A DNA stretch of 64,000 nucleotides, from contig OX638372.1 of NCBI GenBank assembly GCA_951812925.1, forward strand, positions 86,139,058-86,203,057, in the 5' to 3' direction. This DNA comes from Calliopum simillimum (taxonomy: Eukaryota > Arthropoda > Insecta > Diptera > Lauxaniidae). A program made the translations under genes and the position numbers. Position 1 is the stretch's first letter, and each line of letters begins with the position of its first letter. The notes under the pieces were generated by a model. It saw only the letters and a list, made by a program, of their open reading frames with translations. It did no database searches and was not told where the DNA came from. Shown here piece after piece: positions 23,120-33,504 of this stretch.

Positions 23120-24345
23120 CTGTAAGAAAAATTAACTAATTAATTTATTTTATTTGAAAAAATTTTTCTTAGGGTGCAGCACTTTTTCGAAATAATGGAA
23201 AAATTGCAGGTTGCATCAAATATTATCTTATAACAAAGACTGCATACTTAGTTTCGGTCAAAACCCCCGAAAAGATGGGCCGCCTCACACTGCGTTGGCT
23301 AGTGGGCAAAAATCAAAATTTTTTGTGACTCGAAACCTAATAATATTGGTATCAATCGACAGGTAATTGTATCAATAAAATAAAAACAAAATATTTAGGG
23401 GAAAAACCCAGTTTTGGCTACGCTGTGATACTTCAAAGTTGAGATATTTTTCAAAAAAAATCATGTTTTATTCACTTCGTTTTGGGTTCTCTTAAACAAA
23501 TAATTATCAAAAATTTGTCTTTTGATTAAACTAAGCGAAGTAAAGTTTTTTATTATAAATATTATTTGAGTAAATAAATAAAACTAAAAAATTTTGGAAA
23601 ATATATAATTTGATGTATATTGGTGTGATTTTAATACACGATATTATCAAATGAAAAACTTCAGAAATTGACAAATTTCGATGAGAAAAAAAAGCAAATC
23701 TTATAAAAATAAGTGCCGTTTTTTTTCTTAATCTACTAGTTCGAATTCTATATAATCAAGAACTGTAAATAACTTTTCCTACTTCGTCCTACAAATATTT
23801 TTTTTCTTTTTTTTAAAATGCTTAAAACGAAAAATTTGTATGAAATATAAAATTTATGTTGAAAAATTTTTTTTTGTTTTTATGAACACAAATGGCCTCA
23901 CAAGTACAAAAAACATTATTTCTACTACGTACATTTCATTTGTTAACATTAAACATTACTTTTTCATCATCGTTATATATGGACCTTAAGAAAATCGTCC
24001 TAAATACCTAGTTTTTAGCAAAACTATAAAGTTTACAACAAATCTGAGATCATTTTTGAGCTCAGCGACCCCAAATTATTTATAGTACCAAATTTCATCG
24101 ATATCCAAACACTCCTTCTATTTTTGACCATTGCTTGTATGGGCTCAACGCACTGTGCGCCTGGAGCTTGAATGAAGGTCTAAACGATAAAAATCATTGT
24201 TTTTTCACAGTTTTTTTAACTTATCACGGAAACCACGAAATTATTGGTAATTCATCCTAAATCTTTGAAAGGGATTATTTTTCTACATCTTTTGTTTTTT
24301 TTCCATTGCTCTACAGTGAAGTTTGCCCTATGAAAGTCCCGGAAG
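22271..24345 (+). repeat. Array unit 5, partial, interrupted by a Transib-like element
   Basis: Similarity runs from the unit start to position 23285, resumes at 24158 after an 872-bp insertion, and stops just after CCTATGAAAGTCCCGGAA. The copy is more diverged than units 1-4. It has a 4-bp insertion in the MADF exon and lacks the hairpin, both MITEs and the last exon. Confidence 0.9.
23286..24157. mobile_element. Transib-like nonautonomous element (872 bp)
   Basis: The left end is CACACTGCGTTG and the inverse of the right end is CACAGTGCGTTG (11 of 12 match). The flanks are CGCCT at 23281-23285 and 24158-24162, and the intact site in units 1-4 is a single CGCCT. A GC-rich 5-bp duplication and a CACAGTG-like end are known traits of Transib elements. 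No transposase frame is present. The interior is AT-rich. The assignment is inference from the ends. Confidence 0.7.
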
Positions 24346-25023
24346 AAGTTTAAATTTTTTGATTCAAAAAACGGTTTTTTTTTCTATTACTCAAGATACA
24401 AGATACGAAAACACCAACTGACTGTGAGACAAGTTGCCAAACGCAACAGAGAACGATTTCCTGTTTGAAAAAACAGCCCCTATTTGAAAGCTTACCTTTA
24501 GAGTGTGTAGGGTACAACAATTTTTTGGATCACTCTTAAAACAGCTACAGTCGTTCTTTTAGGTCGTATAAGAAGATATCTCAAAAACCATAGAAGATAA
24601 TGCAATTCTGGTGCCGGATTTGGATTCAGCACTGCATTATAAATTGAAAATTACAATTTTTAGTTTAGTATCTTTAATTTTTTATAAATCTTTTCATAAG
24701 TATCTTAGATATACTAGTTTAAAAAATTAAATACTTCCGTCCCAGCTCCAAAAAGTTTCTGTTATTGAATAATCTGAAAAAACAAAATTATAAAAAAATG
24801 ATCAAAATCGCAGCTGTTCTTGAGGACTTCTTCATTTTAACTCCACTAATAAAGATTAGAAAAAGTTTTCTGCATTTTACAAGCTTTCAAATAAACCATT
24901 ATTAAACTTTTATGTAATTTTTAAGTATAAAAAAAAGAGTATCATATAAAATGTCAGAATGTTTATTTAAGATCTCCGTAGAAGTATACTTATATGTAAT
25001 TAATTTTTGACGAACTTTGATTC
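24346..25023. other. AT-rich stretch right of the array, no gene seen
   Basis: Similarity to the array unit has ended. No domain-bearing frame is visible. It separates the array from the kelch fragment. Confidence 0.4.
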
Positions 25024-25410
25024 TTAAATCGAACCGGAAAATGAATATATGTGACACGCATTGCCTGCTCCTTTAATAGATGTATTCACTTTGAATTCAT
25101 TCTTTGTAGTGTTATATTCCTCAACACGATCCTTGTAAACTGCAATGACTTTACCGTTGAATGTAGTGCATAGGCTGCCAGGTATTGCCACACTAAAACT
25201 ACATATTATGGTCCATTGGTTGGTTTCGTGGTCATAGCGTTCGATTGTTTTACTTCCATCACCACCCACTGCATATAACATACCATTGCATGACGTCAAA
25301 GCGTAATAAACGGCGCATTTTTTAAGATTAAGGACGACAAAATCAGGTAATGGTTTTCTTGCTAATTTCAGCCTGAGAGTTCCGAAATTTTTAAATTTTT
25401 GTCAAAAACG
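25024..25410 (-). pseudogene. Kelch-repeat protein fragment
   Basis: The minus strand reads TSCNGMLYAVGGDGSKTIER then YDHETNQW, a kelch blade with its GG pair and the spaced Y and W. A weaker blade follows (GKVIAVYKDRVEEYNTTKNEF), then a stop after SFSGSI. The frame stays open upstream to about residue 40 before the GG (KLARKPLPDFVVLNLKKCAV), with no ATG. Kelch blades form beta-propellers that bind actin or ubiquitin-ligase substrates. Only one to two blades of the usual five or six are here. There is no BTB domain nearby, so this is a fragment or a terminal exon. It lies between two sequences related to the array unit, which suggests capture by a repeat. Confidence 0.6.
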
Positions 25411-25559
25411 CTTTTTTTGAGTATGAGAGACTGTATACCCTAAAAACCGTAAAAAATGTGCACAATTACATTCCAAAAATTGTAGGAAGTACAATTTGCT
25501 ATATTTTGTTCCTGAAGATCTTGTTTCTACAGTTAACAGTTTGTGCACTAGGGGCCGAT

Positions 25560-25745
25560 TTTTGAGAAAAAAAAAAAAAAATCGAATTTTTAGAATATTT
25601 TGTTGTTCAGACCTTTATTCAAGCCCCGGGCGGGCGATCTTTTCGGAAGTTTTTACCGAAACTCAGTATGCAGTCTTGGTTCTTAATCTACGATAATTTT
25701 TGATGCACTCATTTTTTTTGAATTCTGCTGCATCCTAATGACTAT
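25560..25745 (-). repeat. Diverged inverted relative of array-unit sequence
   Basis: On the minus strand this reads like unit positions 2220-2340: GACTGCATACTGAGTTT against GACTGCATACTTAGTTT, then CCGAAAAGAT and GGGCTTGAATAAAGGTCT against GAGCTTGAATGAAGGTCT. The orientation is opposite to the array, with the kelch fragment between. Confidence 0.6.
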
Positions 25746-25791
25746 ACTGAAAAGATAGCCCGATCATTTTTTCTATGGGTGGTAGGAGTGT

Positions 25792-25850
25792 CCTTCTCTG
25801 CGTTACAAACGGAAGGACAAAGTGAATATACCCTGGATGAAGGGTATAAA
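25792..25850 (-). mobile_element. End fragment of the Helentron-like family
   Basis: TCTCTGCGTTACAAACGGAAGG and the hairpin TATACCCTGGATGAAGGGTATA match the 5' end of the element at 45241-46034. The rest of the element is missing. Confidence 0.7.
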
Positions 25851-26164
25851 AAACTTACCAGTTTCTTCATCCAATTCCATTTTGAAAAATTTTTTCTGAA
25901 CTAGTAGGTCAGCAGACTTCACTCGATGATAATAAAACGGACGTGTAAAATGATGCAAAAAGTTCTACCCTGTAAAAATTGACTATTGATAAATTTGAGT
26001 TTTTAGTTCTACGACTTCTAAATGTGATAGCTTAGTCATTATCTGTCATTTTATTATTATTATTATTTCTCCAACTTGGGTACAATTATAATCCATGCAT
26101 TGGAGGCCTTAGTCCAACACAAAGTATGTCCTTTAAGTATCCATAATAAATATATACATTATGT

Positions 26165-26471
26165 ACATGTGATAAAAATACACTACTCATAAATTCAGAA
26201 ATTTTCTAGTTATGCTGCAAGTGTCGATAGTTACAGCCTTCTACATGGCGTCAATTATGCTACGTCTCAAGCCCAGATGTTCTAAGTCAGATTGTAGCGT
26301 CTTATGAACTAAACATTCAGCACTTATTACTACTGAAATCATATTGACTGCGTTAAGATTTCAGTTTCGTTGATTTTCGATTGCAAGCTCAGAGTATCTG
26401 CTTCGCTTTTTCGTTGTAGGTGCGACCGATGTTCTTCGTTAGTGGAATAGCAACGCCTATGAAAGTTGTAT
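26165..26471 (-). pseudogene. Non-LTR retrotransposon, 3' segment
   Basis: The minus strand reads VAIPLTKNIGRTYNEKAKQI and, after frame breaks, SVVISAECLVHKTLQSDLEH then LGLRRSIIDAM and a cysteine-bearing end (DTCSITRKFLNL). This is the usual extreme C-terminus of a LINE polyprotein. It continues the segment at 36433-38261 across a 9.9-kb insertion. Several stops and frameshifts mark it as dead. Confidence 0.7.
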
Positions 26472-26559
26472 GTCCAGAGTAGCGATGTCCCGGCGTATTT
26501 CAAGTCCCGAAAATCCCGGGATTAGTCCAAGCAAATTTGATGCAATTTTTTATCAAAAA

Positions 26560-26800
26560 TATAAAATTTATATGAAATATTTTGCTATTTTCTATTGAAT
26601 GCTTCATATGGTACTATTTTGTGTCTTCAAAATGAGACATAAATTCATGATAGCATTTTTAAATGATCGTAACTTTTTATAGAAAAATCATTTAAGACCA
26701 TATTATAGCTCATTTTGAAGACAACGAATAGAACTAGGTGCTGCATTTAATAGAAAATAGTAAAATAATTTCGTGCATCCTCCATATAACCTTAAAAATC
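26560..26800. repeat. Imperfect inverted repeat near the hAT-like left end
   Basis: The left arm (ATTTTGCTATTTTCTATT, then TCTTCAAAATGAG) is mirrored on the right (CTCATTTTGAAGA, then AATAGAAAATAGTAAAAT) around a centre near 26675. There is no coding frame. Confidence 0.65.
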
Positions 26801-27149
26801 GTGTTTTTTTTACTATTTTTGTTTAGAATTGCTTCACTTATTTTTTTTTTCAAAAACTGCATAAACTATAGTGTTGGTTTTTTTTTCTAAATTCAATTAA
26901 CAACAAAAATGAGCCAGTCGGATATAACTTTTTTTACATAATTTTCCTGCACTATATAAGGAATGAAGATATCGTTTCAAAAAGGGTTACAATGCTAAAA
27001 TTTAGCCGGTCGCTATAATATAAGTTTTACATAATTCAGGTGGTGTTTTCATGTTATATTTTCTTCATAAATAGCTTGCATTTAATTTAAAGTCTTCAAT
27101 TGTAGTTACATATTTCTTTAATTAAAATGGTTTATGCTGACTATATGAA

Positions 27150-27472
27150 AATTATACTAATTTTACGAACTTTTAGTCATTACTTGCAAGAATCTAAAAT
27201 TCTATGCATTTTTCAACTTAGAAAATCATGACAATTAGGATTAGAGTAAAAACTACTAAGCATGGCTATGGTGACATATGTTTCACGTAATCATCTTCAA
27301 ACCAATTTATGTTTTATTTAATTTATTTTAAATTAAATTAAATAACAATTGAAAAAGCCATGTCTAGTGGTTTTTTTCTCTAATCCTAATTGTCATGATT
27401 TTCTAAGTTGAAAAATGCATAGAATTTTAGATTCTTGCAAATAATGACTAAAAGTTCGTAAAAGTAGTATAA
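27150..27472. repeat. Inverted repeat cut by a piggyBac insertion
   Basis: Arms of about 110 bp (TACGAACTTTTAGTCATTA through AATTAGGATTAGAG and inverse) face each other around an AT-rich centre near 27310. The right arm ends a few bases from the TTAA where the piggyBac element begins. Confidence 0.75.
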
Positions 27473-27779
27473 TATTTCTTTAACCCATTAAGTCCGAGAG
27501 TGAACCAAACGACGTAAAGCTTTGATTTGCTGTGGGTAGTCTTCAAATGACTCAATGAGTATAAAAAGAGGAAAAAAAAATTTATTGATCACCCCACTTG
27601 ACCTTGGAAGGCGGTAGCTTATACGCTACGCTCAGCCATATCAGTATAGTTTTTTGAAAATAATTGGGAGACACAATTATTTTATAATCATAACAAAAAA
27701 ATTTTATTTCATGCAAAAAAAAAGTAAATGTACATTTGTTTGTAATATACGTAAATTATAAACTAAGAATAATCAAGAA

Positions 27780-28570
27780 TTAGTTTTTGTCCGCAAACAT
27801 AAAATGGTATTTTTGAAAACAAGCTACATACAAGCCCACATTGCATTTCACACATTCAGTTTGACATTGAGTAGTACAGTCTGATCCCTTACATCTACGT
27901 CGTTTTTTATTGGTAGTAACCCCAATAAAATGTCCAATGCAATCAAATCTGGCTTCATCTTCCAATTTACCAGTTGGTTGCTGATAGCCCCTTGGAGGTC
28001 GCTGAGTATTGGAAGACCGACAGAATTTATTTGATATACTTTGGCGAAATTGAAGTTGCGTATAGTTATAACCTGATTTTCGAGATAACAGCTAAGCATT
28101 TTGTATAGAAACATCCACTAACCAAGTGAAAAGTGACTGTAAAGGCATTTCAAGATTGTTGACCTGCTGATTTTGCAATTTCATGTCCAAGATGTGCGAT
28201 GTAGATGGTGACGGTGCTGTTGAATTGATTAGGTCAACATCTAGCACAGTGTATGAGTTGTCTAAAATTTCAGTCACTTTCGATGGGCTCCACAATATAT
28301 CTAACTCTTCATCTTCCAGTGGCGATACAGGTCGTCCACCTCTAAGCACCACTTCTATCGGCTTGTCAAATTAAAAAATGTTCCGTAGCCTTCTTCATCA
28401 CCAGAATCTTCAGGCGACATACACTCTGAAGCAGGTGGAGGCTCAATGTAGGCTGCTTCGATCACGTCCTCGTCTTCAGAGCAATTCTCGAGATACTCAG
28501 GAATCTCCAAAGCTGACATATAGTACCTAAAATTGTGAAATGCCAGTATAATTTCACTACCGAAGAACAC
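27780..28570 (-). pseudogene. piggyBac transposase remnant lacking the DDD core
   Basis: The acidic N-terminus (ALEIPEYLENCSEDEDVIEA, then SPEDSGDEEG) passes through a frame change to GGRPVSPLEDEELDILWSPS. The sequence then jumps to the C-terminus: PTGKLEDEARFDCIGHFIGV and a cysteine-rich zinc domain (RRRCKGSDC, CVKCNVGLYVACFQKYH). The roughly 350-residue catalytic middle, with its three aspartates, is absent. The C-terminal zinc domain of piggyBac transposases is known to bind the element's ends. At least two frameshifts are present. It cannot encode an active enzyme. Confidence 0.8.
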
Positions 28571-29520
28571 ACACCAATCAAATCGAACTGTCGTGAATTC
28601 AAAAAAAAGGTGTCATATACGCCGCATTTATGAATTACCAAGCTTTACTACTTTTCTAATTAGAATATCTCCTAAACCATAAGTCGTACGAAAACAGCTT
28701 CCAGCACTTTTTTTTAGGAAATCACCAGGGCTACAAAATTATCTTGAACTAATTTTCTGAAAAAGTAACCGTTTGCGAGATATTTGCAAAAAACTGATTT
28801 TTGTGACCTTTGACCTTGAATAACTTACGACCCAGACAAAATATTTTATGGGACTTTTGAGACAATTTTTAGAACACTATAATGAAGGTGAATACGAGTT
28901 TTCAGCTTTTTATCTCTCATTCCGAGGTAAAACCCTAATTTGACTGCCCTATTTTATCAAAAATTAGTCGAACCTATTTAAATTTTTTTTTTCTTATTTA
29001 GTTAGTACTTACGAGTACACTGATACCTTCATTTTTTCTGATTTCACTGCAGTTTGATTTAAATTTTTTCTTGCGTAACGGGGCCGAATAGACGAGCGCA
29101 GCGTATACGCTAATATAAAAAAAAACACATGCAGTACTGCGAATGGCCGACTGCAGCGAATACGCTACCTCACACTTTTGGATCCCTAAATCCACACTAT
29201 ATCGACAAAATTTAAATTTATAACTATTAGTTTTAATTCGTTAAACAATTACAAACTGGAAGCCATTGGATTTTGGAACATTTTAAAAGGAATAAATAGA
29301 TAAAATATTCACTTACGATCTGCGTGCTGCCATTTTTGTATTTTTTCACTTTTTTAGAAATCACTCACTTAAAAAACACTGTTTACGACCGAAATGCAAA
29401 TCGCGACTAAAGTAAAAACATATTCTCATAGACTGCTAGATATCCCTGTTCAATTTAAAATGCATGTCACCATTGTTTTTTTGCGAGCGGAAAGTTTTAA
29501 CGGTAATTCATTTTGGTATG
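28571..29520. other. Noncoding part of the piggyBac derivative
   Basis: No coding frame with a domain is visible. A segment near 28650-28800 (ATAAGTCGTACGAAAACA) is related to the 32401-33504 palindrome. Short TATACGCT motifs cluster at 29094-29170. Confidence 0.5.
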
Positions 29521-29854
29521 TCTGCGGAAGCGTATACGCTGCAGTCGGAATGAATGGGTTAATTGCAACATAAAAAAAAAAAAAAATCATAAAACAGCAG
29601 TAGTTTGGCTAAAATTCTTCCTTAAATTTGTAAATGGAAAAGAACGTTCCGTTTCATGTCCAATGAGCCACACTTATTTAAGCAACAATTTAAGACAGAA
29701 AACAATAACATTAATTAAAGGTTATTTAGTTATTTTTCGAGGATGTTTTCACAGTCTTAGGATTTAAAATAACTTAGTTATGACCAAAGGCTTGCCATAA
29801 TCTATAGCAAAATGTCCATTGAGTTTCAATAGAATGCCCCATATATAATATATA

Positions 29855-30432
29855 TCTATATATATAAAAATGAAATGGTGTCCGTATGTAGCTTATGAAC
29901 GCGGAAACTACAAGGCCGATTTACATAATTTTTTAAATTGTTTGTTATGGTCTGTAGAAGGTTCTTAGGGGGGTGGAATGCCACTGAGGGGAACGGGGGT
30001 TGCACCCCCCATACGAAAAAAATACAAAAAATGCTATGTCTCTACAGTTATACAAGCTATGATTATGAAAGTTGATGAACTTATGCATAATGTTCATATC
30101 TACCAATCGCCATGCAAAACTTGGGGGATATTGGGTGTAGGAGAATTGCATCCACTTTTCAAAAATACACAGAATGCTATATTTCTTCACATATCGCAGA
30201 TATCGTTATAAAACTTGGTACATACATGAATATTCAATGTACCATTTACTTGCGCGGGGGGGTGAGAAAGGGGAGTTGCACCCTTCATACAAAAAATATA
30301 TGATTACAAAAGTTGATACATGGATCTTTAAAAACCTTGGTGATTGGAAGAGAGGGACGATGGAGATGGATGGGACTTCGTACTTAAAGGCATCGGGAAT
30401 GGGCGAACGAAGTCGCAACCAGACCAACTAGT
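29855..30432 (+). mobile_element. Nonautonomous Helitron, copy 1 (578 bp)
   Basis: It begins TCTATATATATAAAAATG and ends CTAGT followed by T. A 5' TC, a 3' CTRRT-type end and no target duplication are known Helitron traits. The subterminal stretch GGGCGAACGAAGTCGCAACC can form a weak hairpin. No Rep/helicase is encoded. It shares most of its sequence with the copy at 54468. Confidence 0.8.
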
Positions 30433-32400
30433 TTTATATAAATGAGGCTTGTGATGGCAAGATTCAGATGTTTTTTTTTTCTTATTTTTGAAAATTAATT
30501 TCAATACATAATCTATTTCAAAATAATTGATAAAAGTCGTTTAGTGTGAATCACTTATAATATCGCAAAACCGATATTGAAAATTTCTGATCAAAAGTTA
30601 TCGATTATGTGATATTTTACTCGCCTAAGTAGTCAACTTCGGTTTAATCTTTCATTTTCGTCTTTTCACGTTTAAGAAGTTGCATGATCAATGGGCACAA
30701 GCATTTAACCTTTTTTTAAACAAAGAAATAATTTTTACAAAACGCATTTTACTTATATTGGATTGGACCTCGTGTTATCTTATCAAAACTGATATAAAAT
30801 TTTATATCATATTAATCAAGATTTTTAATCTTGATAGATCAACTAATCAAACCAAAATCAAAATCCGGAAAATATACGAAGTTATACGAGAAAGATGTAG
30901 CAAAATTACTAGCGAAGTCTTGCTATCACCAACGCAAGAAAATCAGTTTTTCTTGTTTATTCGTTGCTAAGAGTGGCAGAATCAGAACAATTGCCGATAA
31001 AAACAACAAGCCGCAAAAACCAGTGCTTTCGTAAAGTGCTTATTGTGAAAAAACTAGAAAAAATAATTTAAAAGAAAAGAGGGAAAGACCCCGTAAAATT
31101 TGTTTTTATATGCTGTAGAATGCATGTGCATAAATTTGTGCATTATATGGGCAAATCCCAAAAACTTTTAACATCCCGCGTCCGTATACTGAAAAGCGAT
31201 ACTGAGCTGAATTTATACAATTTTAGATGACGGATATGAATCATTTTCATTGTACAGGTGTATGCTAACAAGTTTATGAGACAAAAAATCTGAAGTAAAG
31301 CTTGTACGAATAGATATAACCATTTGAATGATCAGTTTATTCAAATTTGCCGTGTCTGTTGCAATATTTTATGATTATTTCTGTATGCTGTACTCACGCC
31401 GTGTACTTTAGAATGTTGGTTTTCAGTAAAAACTCTACTGAATCGATACCCCTTTTGAATAGGATAATGCAAATGTATGTGCTTAGCTTCTATATAAAAC
31501 AACAGGGTGCTAAAGAAGCGTCCGTCGATTTCAAAATTTTTCATATGCGAGTCTTTAAAACAACTTTACAGCCACGCCGTCTAGAATTTCAGGATTTTCA
31601 TGGTGGGGTTAGATTGCATATTCGAAACAGAAAAGATCTACGAAAACCAAATTGGTGTGCCATGCACCGTTTTTGTTATAAAGGGCTAAATGTTCGAGGC
31701 AAAAAAACGTAAAAATCGTTTAAGCCGACGGCACACGAGAAGCATCATCTTGACATTCAAAAAATGTTTTGTGAACATTTCTGCCTATTGTGGTACAAAT
31801 ATAAAACCATGCGGCGTTGGCTAATTCTACACGAATTTTTCGATTTTTGACAATCAAACTATTTTTGGATTATTTTATTTCATTCAAAATGCTTTATTTT
31901 TTACGCCGCGTAACTTAAGTGGTTAACGTTAACAATTTTTTACTCCCAAAACACATCTCTTGACGGTAGAATACTAGAAAACCATGTGCCTTAAAAAATT
32001 TTTCGGACTTTTTTTTTTCTCAAAATGTTAAAAGTTTTTGGTATTTGCCCATATATGTATAAGCCATATGTATTAAAATCATAGGTGATACATATGGGTA
32101 TTTTTCAAAAAAAGTCTACCGAATGTGAAAAATTAAATATGTTTTAAAGTTTGATTTAACCATCGGTAGTTATGCACAAGTATTCAAATTTATATATGCA
32201 AATAATACGTATAGCTTTTCTCAATCGTAGTCCAAAAAAAATGGCTGCAAAAATTGAATTTCTCCAATTTAATTTTTAACAAATTTATTATAGTACAATC
32301 ATTTGGGAGAATAAAATGATGTTACCTGGAATGTTTTGCGGGATTTTTGCAAATGAGTTATTTTATAGATTTCGATGTGCTCTTTCAGAATTTCAACTTT
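30433..32400. other. AT-rich stretch, no recognisable gene
   Basis: A 121-residue plus frame at 31347-31712 begins MPCLLQYFMIISVCCTHAVY and shows no domain I recognise. I do not call it a gene. The motif GTCCGTATACTG at about 31178 relates to the repeated CACGTCCGTAA strings further right. Confidence 0.4.
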
Positions 32401-33504
32401 GCTACCTCGAGTCGTGTTCGCTTGCGCCGCCATATTGGAAAAATGGAGTCCAAAATCAGTTTTATACAAATATCTCTTTAACAGATAAATTTAGAGAAAA
32501 ATATTGTGGCGCAATATTGTAGCCTATAAAATTTTCTATCAAAATGTTCTGTTAATTGTTTTCGTATGGCTTATAACTCAGGATATATCCTAATTCAAAA
32601 TTTGAAAAAAAATTTGTAAATTTTGCATGCCGCTTATGAGTAGGCACAGTGATGTGTTGAGCTTAAAATTACTATAACTCATGAACGGTGAGTCACACGT
32701 TCAAAGTAAAAACACTTATTTATAGTGAATTACTTACACATGACCTATAGTTTACGAGATATTTTTTCAACAAACCTAAAATTCAGAAAAAAACCGTTTT
32801 TTCAAAATAGCTCCAAAACGGTTCGTCCTAGAAAAAAAATTTTTCAAGCAGTTTGTAGAACGTTTAATTTCCTATAAGGGTCTCTCCGAACTGTTTTTTC
32901 GTCAAACTTACCCTTCATGAGACATCGCGACTTGAAAATCATTCAAAATTGAACATAGTATGGAACATAGTACAATGTTCAATTTTGAATAATTTTCAAG
33001 TCGCGATATCTCATGAAGGGTAAGTCGGACGAAAAAATAGTTGGGAGAGACCCTTAAAGGGAATTGAACGTTCTACAAAATGCAAGAAATTTTTTTTTTT
33101 CTAGAACGAACCTTTTTGGAGCTATTTTGAAAAAACGTTTTTTTTCAAAGTTTTAGGTTTGTTGAAAAAATATCTCCTAAGCCATAGGTCATATAAAAAA
33201 TAAATGAAATGTAGCTTATAGCGGAAATAGTTTCCTATAAATAAGTGTTTTTATTTTGAACGTGTGACTCACCGTTCATGAGCGGCATGCACAATTTACA
33301 AATTTTTTTTAAATTTTGAATTAGGATATCTCCTGAGTTATAAGTCGTACGGAAACAATTAACAGAACATTTTTATAGAAAATTTTATAAGCTACAATAT
33401 TGCGCCGCAATATTTTTCTCTAAATGTAACCGTTAAAGAGATATTTGTAAAAAACTGATTTTGGACGCAATATGGCGGCGCGAGCGAACACGACTCGAGG
33501 TAGC
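32401..33504. repeat. 1.1-kb near-perfect palindrome
   Basis: The left arm starts GCTACCTCGAGTCGTGTTCG and the right arm ends with its inverse. Arms of about 540 bp meet at a short spacer near 32955-32975. Arm differences are scattered point changes and small indels. The inner parts contain CATGAACGGTGAGTCACACG-type sequence, seen in other foldback copies in this window. It is probably a foldback transposon or two head-to-head copies. Confidence 0.85.

Larger units (their letters stand above)
528..24345 (+). repeat. Direct tandem array, about 4.5 copies of a 4.48-kb unit
   Basis: The landmark TTAGAATATGCTAAACGC recurs at 528, 7036, 12385, 17791 and 22271. Between these points the same order of sequences repeats in direct orientation at very high identity. 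Spacings are 6508, 5349, 5406 and 4480 bp. Removing recognisable TE insertions brings all four to about 4.48 kb. The array starts inside an intron of the gene it carries. It ends where similarity to the unit is lost near 24345. The left flank has no equivalent of the end of a unit, so the array begins with a clean breakpoint. Confidence 0.95.
27480..29562 (-). mobile_element. piggyBac element, internal-deletion derivative, TTAA to TTAA
   Basis: Both ends read TTAACCCATT inward (27480 on plus, 29562 on minus). TTAA is the duplicated piggyBac target and CCC starts are known for the family. Subterminal regions share TATACGCT-type motifs, including the perfect 10-bp palindrome GCGTATACGC at 29101-29110 and 29530-29539. 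The interior has the N- and C-terminal parts of the transposase but not the catalytic core. Confidence 0.85.

Noticed and set aside
528..24345. CRISPR array or satellite DNA as explanation for the repeats
   Set aside because: The units are 4.5 kb with a gene and nested transposons. No short direct repeats with unique spacers exist.
528..24345. Assembly duplication artefact
   Set aside because: Units differ by independent insertions and scattered substitutions, which a pure artefact would not show. Long reads would still be needed to fix copy number.
31347..31712. 121-residue plus frame
   Set aside because: No domain, no splice or regulatory context, and it lies within a repeat-rich block. 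It was not called as a gene.
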